The notes under the pieces: generated by a model | What the model was told of the DNA's origin: nothing | The model's input: the letters and a program-made list of their open reading frames with translations, nothing else | Database searches by the model: none | Translations under genes and position numbers: made by a program | In this document: positions 62,601-64,000 of the stretch, piece after piece | Numbering within the stretch: position 1 is the first letter of the stretch | Layout: each line of letters begins with the position of its first letter | NCBI GenBank assembly: GCA_963920665.1 | Contig: OY987266.1 | Coordinates: forward strand, 27,483,439 to 27,547,438 | Length of the DNA stretch: 64,000 bases | DNA from: Straminergon stramineum | Taxonomy: Eukaryota; Streptophyta; Bryopsida; Hypnales; Calliergonaceae | Reading direction: 5' to 3'

Positions 62601-64000
62601 TTCCACCAGTCCTTCTCAACCTTCACCACCACGCCAGAGGGTGCGATGACAGGTTTTAGTTCCACTTGCTTGGGAACACCATCTGCGTCATCGTCATCGT
62701 CTGATGAGTGTGGATGTCCGATATCATCATCATCACTGATGAGGATGGGATTATCCAATCCCGTTGAGGGATTACTTTCTTCAGTTGCACGATTTCCCTG
62801 GGATCCGAACACGTCGGTAATATCAACGTCCTCAAAGTCTCTTCCTCATTCCTCTCCAGTTTGCTCCTCCAGATGTCTCTCAAACTCGATATCGGTCTCT
62901 ACATCCTCATCATCTTGTTGATTATTCAATACGACCAGAACAGCAGGAGCGTCCATCCATGTGTGGAGCTAGAATATATTCGTCCCGAATTGATCGATTC
63001 CTTCAACGCCAGGATCAGTACTTACATGTGGCCCGACAGCTTTCCTCTGGCGGTTCCCCACCACATTACTTTCTAGCGGTGACTCCAATGTCATGGGTGG
63101 CGATGGAGGTGAGTTGGAGTGAACAACCATAGGTCCACGACTTGTGGGGCGATCGTACAGTAGCAAATAAGGTGAATTCGAAATCAAGAAGTCATTCTTA
63201 TCCATCTTATTCGCTAGCAGAGCGATTTTTGAGTATGGCTTTGCATCTTCTGTGTCGCTGAAGCCATAGAAGTACGCACCGAACATCTACAGATCACAGA
63301 CAAACATTTTAGATTTTGTATTTCTAATGTTGAATGTATATCCAAGGTAGATGATATTATCGTCAACTCGAGGATAAGAATGGACTACACGTACATCAAA
63401 GATAAACTTAGAAAAATTAAAGAACTATCATTCTATATACGAGAATATGATTTCTAAAAGAGAAGATACACTAACCTTCGCGGCTAGCATGAACTTTGGT
63501 CCTGCGTAGATGCCAAGGACATTTTCATCTGGCTTTGCAAAAGCTTGCAGTATGTCCAGATAAAACTCCATCTGCAATTCTGTAGGATGAATCCTCCACT
63601 TCGCTTCCGTATTCTTGGACGGATCGGTATAGTATACACACCCGAAAGGTGTGTCATATTTTAATTTGAGGCACATGCGGGCGGCGGTGGCAAAGTCATT
63701 ATCCTTCTTGAAAAGGAAGAGGAGCAGCTCGTCCGGAGCTTTTCCTCTATTCGTCACGTTATTCAACATCTCTGCTCTACTGGGGACGTAAGTGGATATG
63801 ACGGAGTCATACCCAATAAGCCTGAGAGCTACAAAAGATGTTACAGCTTTCACGTCCTCCTTCCCACCGAGAATGAAGAGCCAGATATTGGACTCAGTCA
63901 TTTTCGGTTCCGGTTTCTGATCAAGAAAAGTCAGAAAGGGGTCGACGGCACTTTCGGTATCAGTTGGATTTGATCATGGCACCACCCTAATATCCAGAAC
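59670..64000 (-). pseudogene. Methyltransferase-like plus FCP1-like phosphatase gene, array member 1 (runs off the window)
   Basis: Exons: beyond 64000 to 63476; 63286-61850; 61324-~60500; 60266-59670. Exon 1 ends with HPTELQMEFYLDILQAFAKP, ENVLGIYAGPKFMLAAK, resembling the KP.EL...LI..F..PGD.VLD.F.GSGT..AA end of a beta-class DNA methylase. Exon 2 continues AYFYGFSDTEDAKPYSKIAL, then a 480-codon acidic and coiled-coil region with stops at 62969 (TAG), ~62848 (TGA), 62591 (TAG) and 62129 (TAG). Exon 3 is an FCP1-like HAD domain: WLNIVFDLNGILC with Asp at about 61234, VLVWTTMLKRNV, NTLLIDDSSNK and MGELLPWLRRL; the frame stays open past TAG 60659 to about 60513. Exon 4 has VEDGVVDSPSSRGPVRTP and SPSPLK, matching the tail of member 2, with one TGA at 59988. 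In-frame TGA 63974 is near the edge. All stops fit Gln or Arg codons. Its role is unknown; DNA or chromatin binding is a guess. Confidence 0.6.

Noticed and set aside
36001..64000. Nuclear genetic code with TAA/TAG read as Gln (as in some ulvophyte algae and ciliates), suggested by frames running through TAG/TAA
   Set aside because: In-frame TGA is also frequent in the same frames (for example 9436, 8116, 8707, 58301, 59988), frameshifts occur, and the intact 1431-codon NLR gene uses no TAA or TAG internally. Deamination decay explains all three stop types.

Overview
The window looks like a repeat-rich, AT-rich nuclear region of a land plant, probably a non-seed plant and most likely a bryophyte. 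The main support is an intact intron-containing NLR immune-receptor gene whose N-terminal domain is an alpha/beta-hydrolase, an architecture known from liverworts and mosses. Almost everything else is decayed coding sequence and transposable elements. The species assignment is inference.

Layout. 1-10 kb holds a head-to-head junction of a DUF7869-type (transposon-associated) gene and a 5'-truncated protein kinase, then two paralogous genes in opposite orientation (novel N-terminal domain plus coiled coil; one also has a RING-H2 finger). 10-27 kb is mostly noncoding, with GC-rich minisatellites, one TTAA-flanked piggyBac-like element, a run of recurring 21-bp palindromes at 21.9-22.9 kb and one badly decayed gene remnant at 23.2-24.1 kb. 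27.2-32.5 kb (minus) is the intact hydrolase-NB-ARC-LRR gene, six exons, 1431 codons. 35.0-35.8 kb is a second TTAA-flanked element, a near-complete foldback.

36-64 kb (minus) reads as a tandem array of three related, decayed genes. The parts seen are a ParB-like segment, a degenerate segment resembling a beta-class N6/N4 DNA methyltransferase, and, in two of the three, a charged linker plus an FCP1/SCP-like HAD phosphatase domain and a conserved tail. The array has been invaded by three copies (A, B, C) of an unclassified repeat with one long coiled-coil ORF. Copy C was then split by a 2.1-kb hAT-like element with an 8-bp target duplication, and copy A by a 585-bp MITE with an 8-bp target duplication.

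A common thread is the way the genes have died. Reading frames stay open over hundreds of codons apart from in-frame TAG, TAA and TGA codons, mostly where paralogues or context suggest CAG, CAA or CGA. That is the footprint expected from deamination of methylated cytosine in CHG, CHH and CG contexts. The NLR gene has no such stops, so it stands out as the one gene clearly under selection.
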